A DNA stretch of 64,000 bases from contig CANLSR010000002.1 of the NCBI GenBank assembly GCA_947493945.1, forward strand, positions 489,762 through 553,761, read 5' to 3'. The notes beneath the pieces are model-generated. The model saw only the letters and a list, made by a program, of their open reading frames with translations, did not search any database and was not told where the DNA came from. The position numbers were made by a program, and so were the translations under genes. Origin of the DNA: an uncultured bacterium. GTDB lineage: Bacteria; Bacteroidota; Rhodothermia; Rhodothermales; Rubricoccaceae. Shown here piece by piece: positions 42,504-52,187 of the stretch; the first letter of the stretch is position 1; every line of letters starts with the position of its first letter.

Positions 42504-43203
42504 ATGACCCGGTCCACGTCCGACCCCTCGGTGACGCTGATCACCGGCGCCGCCAGCGGCATCGGCTGCCAGCTCGCCGCGGACCTGCTCGCCGCCGGGG
42601 GCCACCGGCTGGTCCTGTGCGACCTGGACCGCGACGGGCTGGAGGACGCCTTCGGCGGCACCTCGGCCCAGCTCGAACGCCTCGACGTGGTGTGCGACGT
42701 CGCCGGCGTGCTCACGCCCGGCTGGATCTGGGAGGTCGACGGCGGCCAGGTCGACCTCCACGTCGACGTCAAGGGCGTGCTCTACGGCTCGAAGGCGGCC
42801 GCCGAGAAGACGGTCGGCCAGGGGGCCGGGCACGTGGTCAACGTGTCGTCGCTGGCGGGCGTCGGGTACACGCCCGGCAACGCGCTCTACTGCACCGCCA
42901 AGCACGCCGTGCGGGGGTCTCGGTGTCCATCGCGTGCGAGCTGAGGGAGCACGGGGGGGCCGTCAGCGTCGTCTACCCGGGCGCGGTGGGCACCCGGATG
43001 CTGGACGGCCAGGTGGGCCGCGACGAGGGGCGTCGGCGCTGCTGCGGACGGTGCTCCGCGAGCGGCCGGTCGAGGCGTGCCTGCCCGGCGCGGGGCCGGT
43101 CAAGCTGATCGGCGCCCCGCCCGGGCTGGCGGTCCGGCTCTACAAGACGGTGGCCGCCCGGGGCCGGAAGGCCGCCGCCCGCCTGCGCGCCGCCCGCGCC
43201 TGA
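42504..43203 (+). pseudogene. Short-chain dehydrogenase/reductase with two frameshifts
   Basis: The Rossmann start VTLITGAASGIGCQLAADLL, the NAG-like VCDVAGV, the Ser region GHVVNVSSLAGVGYTPGNAL and the YCTAKHAV catalytic Tyr-Lys are all visible. The segment between AQLERLD and VAGV is about 25 residues shorter than normal. After KHAVRG one G is missing (near 42910), and the next frame gives VSVSIACELREHGGAVSVVY and RDEG. Another G is missing near 43030, and the third frame continues ASALLRTVLRERPVEACLPG to the stop. Both losses lie in G runs, so sequencing error must be excluded, but the internal deletion argues for a real pseudogene. Confidence 0.75.
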
Positions 43204-43240
43204 CGTTCCGCGCTGGCGTCTCGGACGCGCTGGGCCCGCC

Positions 43241-44647
43241 TCACGCGTCGGCGGGCGGCGCGTCGACGGCGCGCTGGAGCAGGCCCGCCACGCGCTCGCG
43301 GTCGAGCACCAACCGGGCCGAGCGGTCGTAGGTGAAGTAGTTGTAGACCCAGTTGACGTAGACGTTGGCCCGGTTGCGGAAGCCGACCAGCAGCGTCAGG
43401 TGGAGCCAGGCCCACGCCTGCCACGCCACGAACCCGGTCAGCTTGATCCCACCCGGGACCTCGGCCACGGCGGCGCCGCGCCCGATCGTCGCCATGGTCC
43501 CCTTGTCGAGGTAGCGGAACGGCTCAGCGCCCGGCGACTCGCCACGCGCCTCGGCCGCCAGGCGGCGCGCGACGTAGCGGGCCTGCTGCTGCGCGACGGG
43601 CGCCAGCTGGGGCAGCGGCTCCGGCCCGGCCGCGATGTCGCCGACGGCGTAGAGGCCGTCGCGCCCCGGGACCGCCAGGTCCGGCCCGACCGTGATCCGC
43701 CCGCCCCGGGTTTGCTCCACGCCCAGCGTCGCCGCGAGCCCGGCGGCCTGGACGCCCGCCGCCCACAGCACGGTCTGGGTCGGGACGCGCTCGCCGTCGA
43801 TGAGCGCCGCCGTGGCCTGCCCGTCCGCCCCCTCGACGCGCTCGACGGCGGCGCCCAGCCGGACCTCGACGCCGCGCTGGCGGATCTGGTCGAGCGCGTA
43901 CTGGCGGAGGTCGCGGTCGTAGACCGACAGGACGCTGTCGCCGGCCTCGGCCAGGATCACGCGCGCGCGCGACAGGTCGAGCTCGGGGAAGTCGCGCTCG
44001 AGCACCATCTCGAACAGCTCCACGAGCGCCACCGACATCTCGACGCCCGTCGGCCCGCCGCCGACGAGGACGAACGTGAGCGCGCCGCGGTCGATCTCGG
44101 CCGGGTCGAGCGTGGCCCGCTCGAACCGGCGGATGGTGTGGCTCCGAAGCGCGACGGCATCTTCGAGGTGCTTGAGCCCGAACGCGAACTCGTCCACGCC
44201 GGGCACGCCGAACGACGCCGTCTCGGCGCCGGCCGCGACCACCAAACGGTCGAACGGGATCGGCTCGCCCTGGGCCGTCTGGAGCTCGCGCCGTTGCCAG
44301 TCCACGCCGGTCGCCCGAGCCATCCGGAACCGGGCGTTGGCCTGGCCCTGGAGGACGCCGCGGACCGAGTGCGCGATCTCCTCGGCCTCCAGCGCCGCCG
44401 TCGCCACCTGGTACAGGAGCGGCTGGAACAGGTGGTAGTTGTTGCGGTCGACGAGCGTGAGCTCGACCGGTTGGCCGTCGAGGTCGTGTGCCAGGCGGAG
44501 CCCGGCGAACCCGGCCCCGACGCAGACGACGCGCAGCGGGCGCCCGCCGGGCGGGACCGGCGGCGGGCGGTGCCGCCAGCGGCGCAGGGCGGCGGCCCCC
44601 AGGCCGAGGGCGCCGGTGGCGAGGAGGGCGGTCCGGGTGCGCGGCAT
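43241..44647 (-). CDS. ndh: Type II NADH dehydrogenase (NDH-2)
   Basis: The 468-residue flavoprotein has a TM-like N-terminus, then the FAD-binding RVVCVGAGFAGLRLAHDLDG, NYHLFQPLLYQVATAALEAE (quinone-site signature of NDH-2), the NADH-binding TFVLVGGGPTGVEMSVALVE, VLWAAGVQAAG, GRDGLYAVGDIA and a C-terminal amphipathic region (FVAWQAWAWLHLTLLVGFRN). It passes electrons from NADH to membrane quinone without proton pumping. In this neighbourhood of quinone-handling enzymes it may also set the quinone redox state. It stands alone on its strand, with a cupin gene 70 bp upstream. Confidence 0.92.
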   Translation of the reverse strand: MPRTRTALLATGALGLGAAALRRWRHRPPPVPPGGRPLRVVCVGAGFAGLRLAHDLDGQPVELTLVDRNNYHLFQPLLYQVATAALEAEEIAHSVRGVLQGQANARFRMARATGVDWQRRELQTAQGEPIPFDRLVVAAGAETASFGVPGVDEFAFGLKHLEDAVALRSHTIRRFERATLDPAEIDRGALTFVLVGGGPTGVEMSVALVELFEMVLERDFPELDLSRARVILAEAGDSVLSVYDRDLRQYALDQIRQRGVEVRLGAAVERVEGADGQATAALIDGERVPTQTVLWAAGVQAAGLAATLGVEQTRGGRITVGPDLAVPGRDGLYAVGDIAAGPEPLPQLAPVAQQQARYVARRLAAEARGESPGAEPFRYLDKGTMATIGRGAAVAEVPGGIKLTGFVAWQAWAWLHLTLLVGFRNRANVYVNWVYNYFTYDRSARLVLDRERVAGLLQRAVDAPPADA

Positions 44648-44718
44648 ACAGACAGTGGGTCGGGGGAGGCGGAGGTGTATGTCGCGCGGCCGTCGGCGTT
44701 CGGCGCCGCTCGGCTGGC

Positions 44719-45129
44719 CTAGACCGCGAGCGCGCCCTCCGCGAGCGTCACGAACACGGACCGGCGCGGGCCGGCCGACAGCTGGCGGGTCTTGTGGCCG
44801 TGGCCGTCGACGTCCTCGACCAGCAGGACGTCGCCCGGGCCGAACCGCCGCACGTCGGGCGTCCCGACCGGCTGGCCGTCGGCGTCGCGGTCCGTGCAGG
44901 CGATCTCGATCTCGCCGTCGAGCAGCAGGATCAGCTGCCGCGCCGGGGCGGCGTGGTAGTCCCAGTCGTAGTCGTCGTCGGTCTCGCGGAACTGGACCGT
45001 CCCGGCGTCGGCGGCGTCGCTCATCCGGCCGATGATTCCCTGGTCGGCCAGGGGCACGTCGGCCGTGGCGAACCGGGTGCCGCCGGCGGCGGTGGAGACG
45101 ATGCGGGTAAGGCGGAAGGCGTCGGGCAT
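44719..45129 (-). CDS. Cupin-domain protein
   Basis: The 136-residue single-domain protein shows the beta-barrel pattern YDWDYHAAPARQLILLLDGE and RFGPGDVLLVEDVDGHGHKT. The first cupin motif has one His (YHAAP) and the second GDVLLVEDxxGHGH, consistent with metal binding. It is located between NDH-2 and an AraC regulator and read in the same direction. Substrate is unknown; related entries are annotated only as cupins. Confidence 0.78.
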   Translation of the reverse strand: MPDAFRLTRIVSTAAGGTRFATADVPLADQGIIGRMSDAADAGTVQFRETDDDYDWDYHAAPARQLILLLDGEIEIACTDRDADGQPVGTPDVRRFGPGDVLLVEDVDGHGHKTRQLSAGPRRSVFVTLAEGALAV

Positions 45130-45257
45130 AGCAGGAGAAGGGGGAGGCCGGGTCAACGTCTCGCGCCCCGCGTGGAGCCCGGGCGCCGCCGAACCGGACG
45201 GGCGGCCACGGTTTCCGGGGCCCCGGCCGGGCCCACGTCCGTAGCCAGCCGCGGCCG

Positions 45258-46307
45258 CTAGCCCGGCGTCGGGCTGGCGCTCCGCATCGGCGGCGTCAAT
45301 TCGACCGCGTCGAGGTAGGGGCCCATCTCGGACAGGTCGGAGGCGCCGTCGCCGCCGTACTCGCTCGGCGAGACGCCCGTGGCGCGCTTGAACGCCTTCG
45401 AGAACGAGGCCTCGGACCCGTAGCCGGCGTCGGCCGCCGCCTCGAACACGGCCGCCCCGCGCCGGAGCGACCGGGCCGCCTTGTGCAACCGCCAGCGGGC
45501 GACGTAGCGCAGTGGCGGCGTCCCGACGGCTCGGGCGAACCGCGCCGCGAACGTGGTCCGCGACATGTACGCCTGGGCCGCGAGCGCCTCGACCGTCCAC
45601 GGGTGCTCGGGCGCGCGGTGGATGGCCAGGAGCGCCCGCCCCAGGTCGGGGTCGGCCAAGGCGTGGAGCCAGCTCGCCCGGTCGCCCCCGTCGGGGCACA
45701 CCTCGGGCAGGCCCTCGACGTAGTCGCGGATGCTCTGGAGCAGGAACACCTCGGCAAGGCGGGCCGCGACGGCCGAGGCGCCCGGGCGCCCCGCCTGGGA
45801 CTCGTCGGCGATGAGCGCCAGCGTCTGGCTCGCCCACGGCGCCGCCTCGGGCGGCAGCACCAGGACCGGGGGCAGCGCCTCGATAAGCGGGCTCGCCCCG
45901 GCGTCCTCGATCAGGAGCGAGCCGAGCACGACGTGGTCGGGCGCCGCGCCGTCCGGCCGCCCCGTCGCCTCGGCCGACGCCGGGCGCGCGTCGTGGCGCA
46001 CGCGCTCGAACTGCTCGGCGGGGCACGCGCCGGTCACGGCGCCGATGGGGACGGCCTCGGCCGCCGCGCCGCGCGGCGACCGCACGACGTAGGGGACCGA
46101 GCGCGGCAGCACGGCGCCCGCGCCGGCGGCCAGCGTGACGGCCTCGCCGGCCGCCTCCACGACGGCCGCCCCGGACGAGACGAGCACGAGATCGGCCTGG
46201 CCCGGGCCGGGCGACGCCTCGAACGCCCACGGCCCGGAAAGCTCGACGGCGACGTGGACGACGCTCTTGACGTCGGTGGCGGCGAGCGCGAGGGAGAGCG
46301 GGTCCAT
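45258..46307 (-). CDS. AraC-family transcriptional regulator with cupin sensor domain
   Basis: The 349-residue protein starts [20 protein letters not shown]. It has an AraC_binding_2/cupin_6 N-terminal domain ([27 protein letters not shown]-like [28 protein letters not shown]). The C-terminal two-HTH domain reads [40 protein letters not shown] and [20 protein letters not shown]. Regulators of this subgroup typically control nearby oxidoreductase genes in response to reactive electrophiles or small organics. It diverges from the WrbA-like gene, so the intergenic 46308-46506 is its likely target. Confidence 0.9.
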   Translation of the reverse strand: MDPLSLALAATDVKSVVHVAVELSGPWAFEASPGPGQADLVLVSSGAAVVEAAGEAVTLAAGAGAVLPRSVPYVVRSPRGAAAEAVPIGAVTGACPAEQFERVRHDARPASAEATGRPDGAAPDHVVLGSLLIEDAGASPLIEALPPVLVLPPEAAPWASQTLALIADESQAGRPGASAVAARLAEVFLLQSIRDYVEGLPEVCPDGGDRASWLHALADPDLGRALLAIHRAPEHPWTVEALAAQAYMSRTTFAARFARAVGTPPLRYVARWRLHKAARSLRRGAAVFEAAADAGYGSEASFSKAFKRATGVSPSEYGGDGASDLSEMGPYLDAVELTPPMRSASPTPG

Positions 46308-46506
46308 GGACGGCCGGGTGGAGGGAGCGCCTAGTATCCCCGGTGGTCGCCCTCGTTCCTCGCTCACCTCGGCGCTTCTGGACGGCAGGACAGGGCATCC
46401 GGGGGATCGGACACGACCGCGACACGCTTTGCGGAGTAGGAGGGGGACCCCGCGCCTCTACTGCCTGTACCGACGGCGCTCACGTCCCATCAACCCTCCT
46501 CGACCT

Positions 46507-47103
46507 ATGCCCAGCAAGATCGCCATCGTCTACTACTCCACCTACGGCCACAACCACCAGATGGCCGTCGCCGCCAAGGACGCCGCCGAAGCGGCCGGCG
46601 CCGAGGTCCGTCTCCGCAAGGTGCGCGAGACCGCGCCCCAGGGCGTCGTGGACGCCCAGGACGCGTGGAAGGCCCAGCAGGAAAAGACCTCGGACGTGCC
46701 CGAGGCCACGCCCGACGACATGGAGTGGGCCGACGGCTACGTCTTCTCGTCCCCGACGCGCTTCGGCGGCGCGGCGAGCCAGATGCGCTCGTTCATCGAC
46801 ACGCTGGGCGGCCTGTGGCAGAGCGGCGCGCTCGCGAACAAGACGTTCACGGCCATGACGAGCGCCCAGAACCCGAATGGCGGCCAGGAGACGACGTTGC
46901 AGACGTTGTACATCACCGCCATGCACTGGGGCTGCATCCTGGTGCCCCCGGGCTACACCGACGACGCCATCTTCGCCGCTGGCGGCAACCCCTACGGCGC
47001 GACCGTGACCGCCGACGGCTCGGGCGTGTCCGACGAGTCCATCGCCGCGATCAAGCACCAGGCGCGCCGCCTGGTCGAGTACACCGACAAGATCAACGGC
47101 TAG
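46507..47103 (+). CDS. WrbA-like NAD(P)H:quinone oxidoreductase
   Basis: The 198-residue flavodoxin-fold protein opens [20 protein letters not shown], with the FMN phosphate loop (STYGHN). It has [40 protein letters not shown] and [20 protein letters not shown], all WrbA hallmarks. WrbA reduces quinones by two electrons and so avoids semiquinone radicals. It is first in a rightward series of detoxification genes, opposite an AraC regulator, and is followed by a strong hairpin. Confidence 0.9.
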   Translation: MPSKIAIVYYSTYGHNHQMAVAAKDAAEAAGAEVRLRKVRETAPQGVVDAQDAWKAQQEKTSDVPEATPDDMEWADGYVFSSPTRFGGAASQMRSFIDTLGGLWQSGALANKTFTAMTSAQNPNGGQETTLQTLYITAMHWGCILVPPGYTDDAIFAAGGNPYGATVTADGSGVSDESIAAIKHQARRLVEYTDKING

Positions 47104-47144
47104 CGCGCCCCGCTGACGCCCGCCGCCAGCGGCTCGATGACTGG

Positions 47145-47168
47145 CGAGCGCCCCGCGCGGGGCGCTCG
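47145..47168 (+). terminator. Hairpin terminator after the WrbA-like gene
   Basis: CGAGCGCCCC, loop GCGC, and GGGGCGCTCG form a perfect 10-bp stem followed by TTCC. It lies 41 bp after the stop. Confidence 0.65.
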
Positions 47169-47326
47169 TTCCACGTCTTCTCTGCGCATTACGACGATGC
47201 CGCCGCCGCTGGGCTCCGCCACCATCGGTGGGGCCAAGGCGGGCGTGGACGTCTACGCCGAACGCTTCGGCCTGCGTTGCACCTGCGGCGCCCCCCTTTT
47301 CTCTTCCCTCCATATCTCCGAACCCC

Positions 47327-48733
47327 ATGAGTACGACCAACGCAACCGATACCGAAAACGCTCACGTCACCGTTAACCCGGCCACCGGCGAGACGCTGGA
47401 GCGCTACCCGCTGATGACGGACGCCGAGGCGCACGCGGCCGTCGAGGCCTGCCACCAAGCGTTCCTCGACTGGCGACATACGCCTGTGAGCGAGCGTGCG
47501 GAGACGATCGCCGCCATCGGCCAGGCGCTGCGCGACCACAAGCAAGAGCTGGCCGCGCTGATGACGCAGGAGATGGGCAAGCTCACCGCGCATGGCGAGG
47601 GCGAGGTGGACTTGTGCGCCTCGATCTGCGACTACACCGCCGAGCACGGCCCGGCCCAGCTCGAAAGCGAGGAGCGCGAGCTGGCCGACGGCACGCGCGG
47701 GATCATCACGTACTCGCCCACCGGCGTGATCTACGGCATCCAGCCGTGGAATTTCCCCGCCTACCAGGTCGTGCGCTACGCCATCGCCAACCTGATGGCC
47801 GGCAACGGCGTCTTGCTCAAGCACTCGCCCGCGGTCACCGGCTCGGCCGAGCTGCTGGCCCGCCTCTTCGAGGGCGCTGGGCTGCCCAAGGATCTCTTCA
47901 CCGTGCTCATCATCGACCACGACCAGTCGGACAGCATCATCGCGAACGACCGGGTGCGCGGCGTCACGCTGACCGGCAGCCCCGAGGCGGGCAGCACCGT
48001 CGCCAAGAAGGCGGCCGCCGAGCTCAAAAAGACCGTCCTGGAGCTGGGGTCGAACGACGCCTACCTCGTCCTCGAAGACGCCGACCTCGACGTCGCGGTG
48101 CCGATGTGCGTAATGGGGCGCATCTTCAACAACGGCGAGACGTGCGTGGCCGCCAAGCGCTTCATCGTCGCCGACGCCGTCTACGACGAGTTCCGCGAGC
48201 GCTTCGTCGAGGCGATGCGAGCCATCACGTGGGGCGACCCGACCGCCGAGGACACCGACCTCGGCCCGATGGCGCGCGAGGACCTGCGCGACCATCTCCA
48301 CGAGCAGGTGCGGGAGAGCGTCGAGAACGGAGCCGAGATTCTGTGCGGCGGCGAGGTGCCGGACGCCGCCGGGTTCTACTACCCGGCCACCGTGCTCGGC
48401 AACGTCGCCCCGGGCCAGCCCGCCTACGACGACGAGCTGTTCGGCCCGGTCGCCTCGCTGATCCACGCGAAAGACGACCAAGACGCCATGCGCATCGCCA
48501 ACGACAGCCGCTTCGGCTTGGGCGGCGGCATCTTCTCGAAAGACGCCGACCGCGCCATTGCACTCGCGCAGGACCACTTCGACACCGGCATGGTGTTTAT
48601 CAACGGCTTCTCGCTGGCGCGGCCGGAGATGCCCTTCGGCGGCGTCAAGGACTCCGGCTACGGCCGCGAGCACGGCGGCTTCGGCGTGCGCGAGTTCGTC
48701 AACGCCAAGGCCGTCATCGTGATGGCCGAGTAA
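47327..48733 (+). CDS. NAD(P)-dependent aldehyde dehydrogenase (succinate-semialdehyde type)
   Basis: The 468-residue protein starts at MSTTNATDTENAHVTVNPAT. Signature positions are PWNFPAYQVVRYAIANLMAG (cofactor site), GVTLTGSPEAGSTVAKKAAA, LELGSNDAYLVLEDADLDV (catalytic Glu), MGRIFNNGETCVAAKRFIVA (nucleophilic Cys) and DELFGPVASLIHAKDDQDAM. The sequence is most like NAD-linked succinate-semialdehyde dehydrogenase-type enzymes. It oxidises aldehydes produced during aromatic or quinone breakdown, or removes toxic aldehydes. A hairpin follows its stop. Confidence 0.9.
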   Translation: MSTTNATDTENAHVTVNPATGETLERYPLMTDAEAHAAVEACHQAFLDWRHTPVSERAETIAAIGQALRDHKQELAALMTQEMGKLTAHGEGEVDLCASICDYTAEHGPAQLESEERELADGTRGIITYSPTGVIYGIQPWNFPAYQVVRYAIANLMAGNGVLLKHSPAVTGSAELLARLFEGAGLPKDLFTVLIIDHDQSDSIIANDRVRGVTLTGSPEAGSTVAKKAAAELKKTVLELGSNDAYLVLEDADLDVAVPMCVMGRIFNNGETCVAAKRFIVADAVYDEFRERFVEAMRAITWGDPTAEDTDLGPMAREDLRDHLHEQVRESVENGAEILCGGEVPDAAGFYYPATVLGNVAPGQPAYDDELFGPVASLIHAKDDQDAMRIANDSRFGLGGGIFSKDADRAIALAQDHFDTGMVFINGFSLARPEMPFGGVKDSGYGREHGGFGVREFVNAKAVIVMAE

Positions 48734-48750
48734 GCGCGGTCGGCGACTGC

Positions 48751-48775
48751 GCCCGGTCGGTAGAGCCGACCGGGC
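48751..48775 (+). terminator. Perfect hairpin after the first aldehyde dehydrogenase gene
   Basis: GCCCGGTCGG, loop TAGAG, and CCGACCGGGC form a perfect 10-bp stem 17 bp after the stop codon. It separates this gene from the dioxygenase operon. Confidence 0.65.
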
Positions 48776-48860
48776 AACGCCGATCGGTCCCTCCCGCCAA
48801 GCGTTCGGCGAGCGCCCGGCCTCCGGGATTCGCACGTCTCCTCCCCTTTCCTCTAAGATT

Positions 48861-49799
48861 ATGGCCTCCCCCGTCACCGGGCTCCACCACGTCACCGCGA
48901 TCACCGGCGCGCCTCAGGCGAACGTCGACTTCTACGCCGGCCGGCTCGGTCTGCGGCTGGTCAAGAAGACCGTCAACTTCGACGATCCGGGCACCTACCA
49001 CCTCTACTACGCCGACGGCCAGGCGCGCCCAGGCTCGGTCCTGACGTTCTTCCCGTGGGCCGGCGCCGCTCCGGCGCGCCCCGGCCGGGGTGAGACGACG
49101 GCGACGGCCTACGACGTGGCGCCGGGCGCCATCGCTCGGTGGCAGGAGATCTTCGCGGAGGCCGGCGAGGACGTGGGCGAGACGTTCGAGCGGTTCGGCG
49201 AGTCGGGCCTGCGGCTGCGCGCGCCCGACGGGCTGGTGGTTGAGTTGATCGAGACCGACGGCGTCGACGGCCAGTGGACCGACGGGCCGGTCCCGGTCGA
49301 GTCCGCGCTGGGCGCCTTCCACAGCGTCACGCTGTGCTCGCGCGCGCCCCAGGAGACGGCGCGCGTGCTCACTGACGCCTACGGCTACCGCGAGCACGGC
49401 CAGGAAGACGGCCGAATCCGGTTCGTCAACGACGCCGCCGACCGCGCCCGCTACGTCGACCTGTCGTGCGACGCCGTCGACGGCGCGGGCCGCCAGGGCG
49501 CCGGGACCGTCCACCACATCGCGTTCCGGGTGCCGAGCGACGAGGCCGAGATGGAGGTCCGCGAGACGCTGCTGGGCATGGGCCTCCAGCCGACGCCCCA
49601 GATCGACCGCCAGTACTTCCACTCCGTCTACACGCGCGAGCCCGGCGGCATCCTGTTCGAGGTCGCCACCGACCCGCCCGGCTTCGCCACCGACGAGGCG
49701 GAGGACGAACTGGGCCGTAGTCTCCAGCTCCCGCCGCAGTACGAGCCGCAGCGCGACCGCATCGAGGCCCGTCTGGCCCCCCTCTCCCTCCCCTACTGA
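48861..49799 (+). CDS. Ring-cleaving VOC dioxygenase (MhqO-like), paralogue 1
   Basis: The 312-residue protein has two VOC modules. The first reads GLHHVTAITGAPQANVDFYA, GRLGLRLVKKTVNFDDPGTY, HLYYADGQARPGSVLTFFPW. The second has FHSVTLCSRAPQETARVL, GTVHHIAFRVPSDEAEMEVR and SVYTREPGGILFEVATDPPG. The metal-binding His (HH near residue 9, VHHIAF) and Glu (ILFEVATD) are in place. This is the CatE/MhqO-type family of Fe(II) dioxygenases that open hydroquinone rings. Its stop overlaps the start of the MhqD-like esterase (TGATG). It is about 40% identical by eye to the proteins at 53489 and 55050. Confidence 0.9.
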   Translation: MASPVTGLHHVTAITGAPQANVDFYAGRLGLRLVKKTVNFDDPGTYHLYYADGQARPGSVLTFFPWAGAAPARPGRGETTATAYDVAPGAIARWQEIFAEAGEDVGETFERFGESGLRLRAPDGLVVELIETDGVDGQWTDGPVPVESALGAFHSVTLCSRAPQETARVLTDAYGYREHGQEDGRIRFVNDAADRARYVDLSCDAVDGAGRQGAGTVHHIAFRVPSDEAEMEVRETLLGMGLQPTPQIDRQYFHSVYTREPGGILFEVATDPPGFATDEAEDELGRSLQLPPQYEPQRDRIEARLAPLSLPY

Positions 49800-50506
49800 T
49801 GACTACCGATCCCCACACCGAATCCAGCGTCCAGACGCTCGTTTCTGCCGACTCGCCGCACACCGTCGTCGTGTTCTGCCACGGCCGCGGAGCCACCGCA
49901 GCGTCTCTCGAACCGCTCGCGCGAGCCATCGCCCGTCCGGGCGTCACGGTGCTCGCGCCACAGTCGGGCACGATCCAAGGAGTGCCGCAGTGGTACCCGA
50001 ACAGCTTCCTGGCGCCGCTGGCGGCCAACGAGCCCGCGCTGAGCGGGGCGCTGGCGGCCGTCGAGCGCGCCGTCGGGGACGCCCGCCAGCTGGGCGTGGC
50101 GGATTCCCAGGTCGTGCTGGCCGGCTTCAGCCAGGGCGCGTGCCTGGCCGCCGAGTACGCCGCGCGGAACGCCCGGCGCTGGGGCGGCGTGGTCGCGCTC
50201 TCGGGCGGGCTCATCGGGACCGGCGAGGCCGACGACGCTACGCCGCAGCCGGAGCTGGCCGGCGCCGGCGGCACCTACGCCGACAAGACGTTCGACTACA
50301 GCGGCGACCTCGCCGGCACGACGGTCTTCCTGGGCTGCGCCGAGCGCGACCCCCACATCCCGCTCGTGCGTCTGGAGCGCTCGGCCGAGGTGCTGGCGGA
50401 GCTCGGCGGCGACGTCACCAAGCGCGTCTACCCCGGCAGCACGCACGCGGTCGTGGACGACGAGGTCCAGTTTGTGCACGAGCTGCTGGACTACCTCGCC
50501 TGCTAA
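49799..50506 (+). CDS. Phospholipase/carboxylesterase (MhqD-like)
   Basis: The 235-residue alpha/beta hydrolase has VVVFCHGRGATAASLEPLAR (oxyanion loop), the nucleophile elbow VLAGFSQGACLAAEYAARNA, the late Asp region TTVFLGCAERDPHIPLVRLE and the final His in VYPGSTHAVVDDEVQFVHEL. It is of the MhqD/YodD type found with MhqE dioxygenase in Bacillus. The four-base overlap with the dioxygenase gene shows the same operon logic. It probably hydrolyses an ester or lactone made after ring cleavage. Confidence 0.88.
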   Translation: MTTDPHTESSVQTLVSADSPHTVVVFCHGRGATAASLEPLARAIARPGVTVLAPQSGTIQGVPQWYPNSFLAPLAANEPALSGALAAVERAVGDARQLGVADSQVVLAGFSQGACLAAEYAARNARRWGGVVALSGGLIGTGEADDATPQPELAGAGGTYADKTFDYSGDLAGTTVFLGCAERDPHIPLVRLERSAEVLAELGGDVTKRVYPGSTHAVVDDEVQFVHELLDYLAC

Positions 50507-50570
50507 GGGCGGCGCCCAGCCTGGTTTCCCTCGCACGGCCCGCGCGCGCATCCTCCCCCCGAACCGACCC

Positions 50571-51488
50571 ATGACCTGGCCTCCCCTCCCGCTCGACGAC
50601 TGGCAGGACACCTACGACACGTTGCACCGCTGGACCCAGGTCGTTGGCAAGGTCCGCCTGGAGGGGACGCCCTGGGTCAACCACTCGTGGCACGTCCCGC
50701 TCTACGTCACCGCGCGGGGGCTCTCGACCGGGCTCATCCCGTCGCACGGAGGCTTCGAGGTCGAGTTCGACTTTGTGGAGCACCAGCTGCGCATCGCCAC
50801 CACCGGCGGCGAGCGCCGCCAGTTCGCGCTCGAACCGATGACGGTCGCCGCGTTCTACGCCTCGTTCATGGAGGCGCTGGACGGCTTGGGCATCCGGGTC
50901 GACATCCTGGCCCGGCCCGTCGAGCTGGAGACGGCGACGCCGTTCGCCGACGACACCGAGCACGCGAGCTACGACGCCGACGCGGCCCACCGCCACTGGC
51001 GCGTGCTCGTCCAGGCCCACCGCGTGTTTACCGACTTCCGCTCCCGCTTTCTGGGCAAGTCGAGCCCCGTTCACTTTTTCTGGGGCGCCTTCGACCTGGC
51101 CGTCACGCGGTTCTCGGGGCGCGACGCGCCGCCGCACCCCGGCGGCGTCCCCAACTGCGCCGACTGGGTGATGGAGGAGGCGTACTCGCGCGAGCTCGCG
51201 AGCGCCGGGTTCTGGCCGGGCGCGGGCCTGGGCGAGGCCGCCTTCTACGCCTACGCCTACCCCGCCCCGGACGGGTACAAGGGCGCGGCCGTCGAGCCCG
51301 ACGCCGCCTATTTCCACGACGACCTGGGCGAGTTCGTCTTGCCCTACGAGGCAGTCCGCGCGGCCGACGACCCCGACGCCGTGCTCCTGGCGTTCCTCCA
51401 GAGCACGTACGCGGCCGCCGCCGACCTCGCCGACTGGGACCGGGACCGGCTGGAGCGCCAGCCGCCGCCGCCGCCGTCCGACGCGTAG
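50571..51488 (+). CDS. DUF5996-family protein
   Basis: The 305-residue protein starts MTWPPLPLDDWQDTYDTLHR. Features are WTQVVGKVRLEGTPWVNHSW, HVPLYVTARGLSTGLIPSHG, HFFWGAFDLAVTRFSGRDAP and ELASAGFWPGAGLGEAAFYA, the signature of DUF5996. No fold or reaction is known from sequence. The conserved His, Trp and Asp residues suggest an enzyme. It is 64 bp after the esterase, so it is probably in the same operon. Confidence 0.82.
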   Translation: MTWPPLPLDDWQDTYDTLHRWTQVVGKVRLEGTPWVNHSWHVPLYVTARGLSTGLIPSHGGFEVEFDFVEHQLRIATTGGERRQFALEPMTVAAFYASFMEALDGLGIRVDILARPVELETATPFADDTEHASYDADAAHRHWRVLVQAHRVFTDFRSRFLGKSSPVHFFWGAFDLAVTRFSGRDAPPHPGGVPNCADWVMEEAYSRELASAGFWPGAGLGEAAFYAYAYPAPDGYKGAAVEPDAAYFHDDLGEFVLPYEAVRAADDPDAVLLAFLQSTYAAAADLADWDRDRLERQPPPPPSDA

Positions 51489-51525
51489 CCCTCCCGCCCC
51501 GTCCCACCACCACGACCCGTCCTCT

Positions 51526-52110
51526 ATGAGCACCCCGCACCCGACCCGCGTCCTCGCCTTCGCCGGCAGCCTGCGCGAGGGCTCCTACAACCGCGCGCTC
51601 TTGCGCGCCGCCCAGGAGCTCGCGCCCGACGGCATGACCATCGACGTCTTCGACCTCTTGGGCGTCCCGCTCTACAACGCCGACGTCGAGGCCGAGGGCG
51701 ACCCCGAGCGCGTGGCGGCGCTCAAGGACGCGATCCGCGCCGCCGACTGCGTCCTGATCGCCACGCCGGAGTACAACCACGGCGTGCCGGCCGTCACCAA
51801 GAACGCCGTCGACTGGGCCTCGCGCCCCCCGCGGTCGGCGCCGCTCGGCGCCAAGCCGGTCGGCATCATCGGCGCCTCGCCCGGCATGACCGGCTCGGCG
51901 CGCGGGCAGAGCCAGCTCCGGCAGGCGTTCGAGTTTACGAACTCGTTCTGCATGCCCCAGCCCGAGATCCTGGTCGCGCGCGCCCACGAGAAGTTCGACG
52001 ACGACGGGCGGCTGGTCGACGAGACGACACGCACGTACCTCGGCCGCTACCTCGACGCGCTGGCGGCCTGGGTCGACAGGCTCCGCCAGCCGGACGCCGT
52101 GGACGTCTGA
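51526..52110 (+). CDS. NADPH-dependent FMN reductase / quinone reductase
   Basis: The 194-residue flavodoxin-like protein has VLAFAGSLREGSYNRALLRA (FMN phosphate loop), LIATPEYNHGVPAVTKNAVD (the PEYNHG family motif) and VGIIGASPGMTGSARGQSQL. It is like ChrR/YieF-type quinone or chromate reductases. It reduces quinones or flavins with NADPH and is 37 bp after the DUF5996 gene. As an FMN/FAD reductase it could also feed the halogenase at 0.9 kb, but that is speculation. Confidence 0.9.
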   Translation: MSTPHPTRVLAFAGSLREGSYNRALLRAAQELAPDGMTIDVFDLLGVPLYNADVEAEGDPERVAALKDAIRAADCVLIATPEYNHGVPAVTKNAVDWASRPPRSAPLGAKPVGIIGASPGMTGSARGQSQLRQAFEFTNSFCMPQPEILVARAHEKFDDDGRLVDETTRTYLGRYLDALAAWVDRLRQPDAVDV

Positions 52111-52187
52111 CCGGGGCCGGCTCCCCTTTTTTCTAACCCCCAGCGGCCAAGCGTCCACCCGTTTGCCCGCACACGACCCCGCCTCCC

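Noticed and set aside
41466..42905. 479-codon frame on the - strand across tenA and the SDR gene
   Set aside because: It overlaps two better supported genes and shows no motif; it is a compositional shadow.
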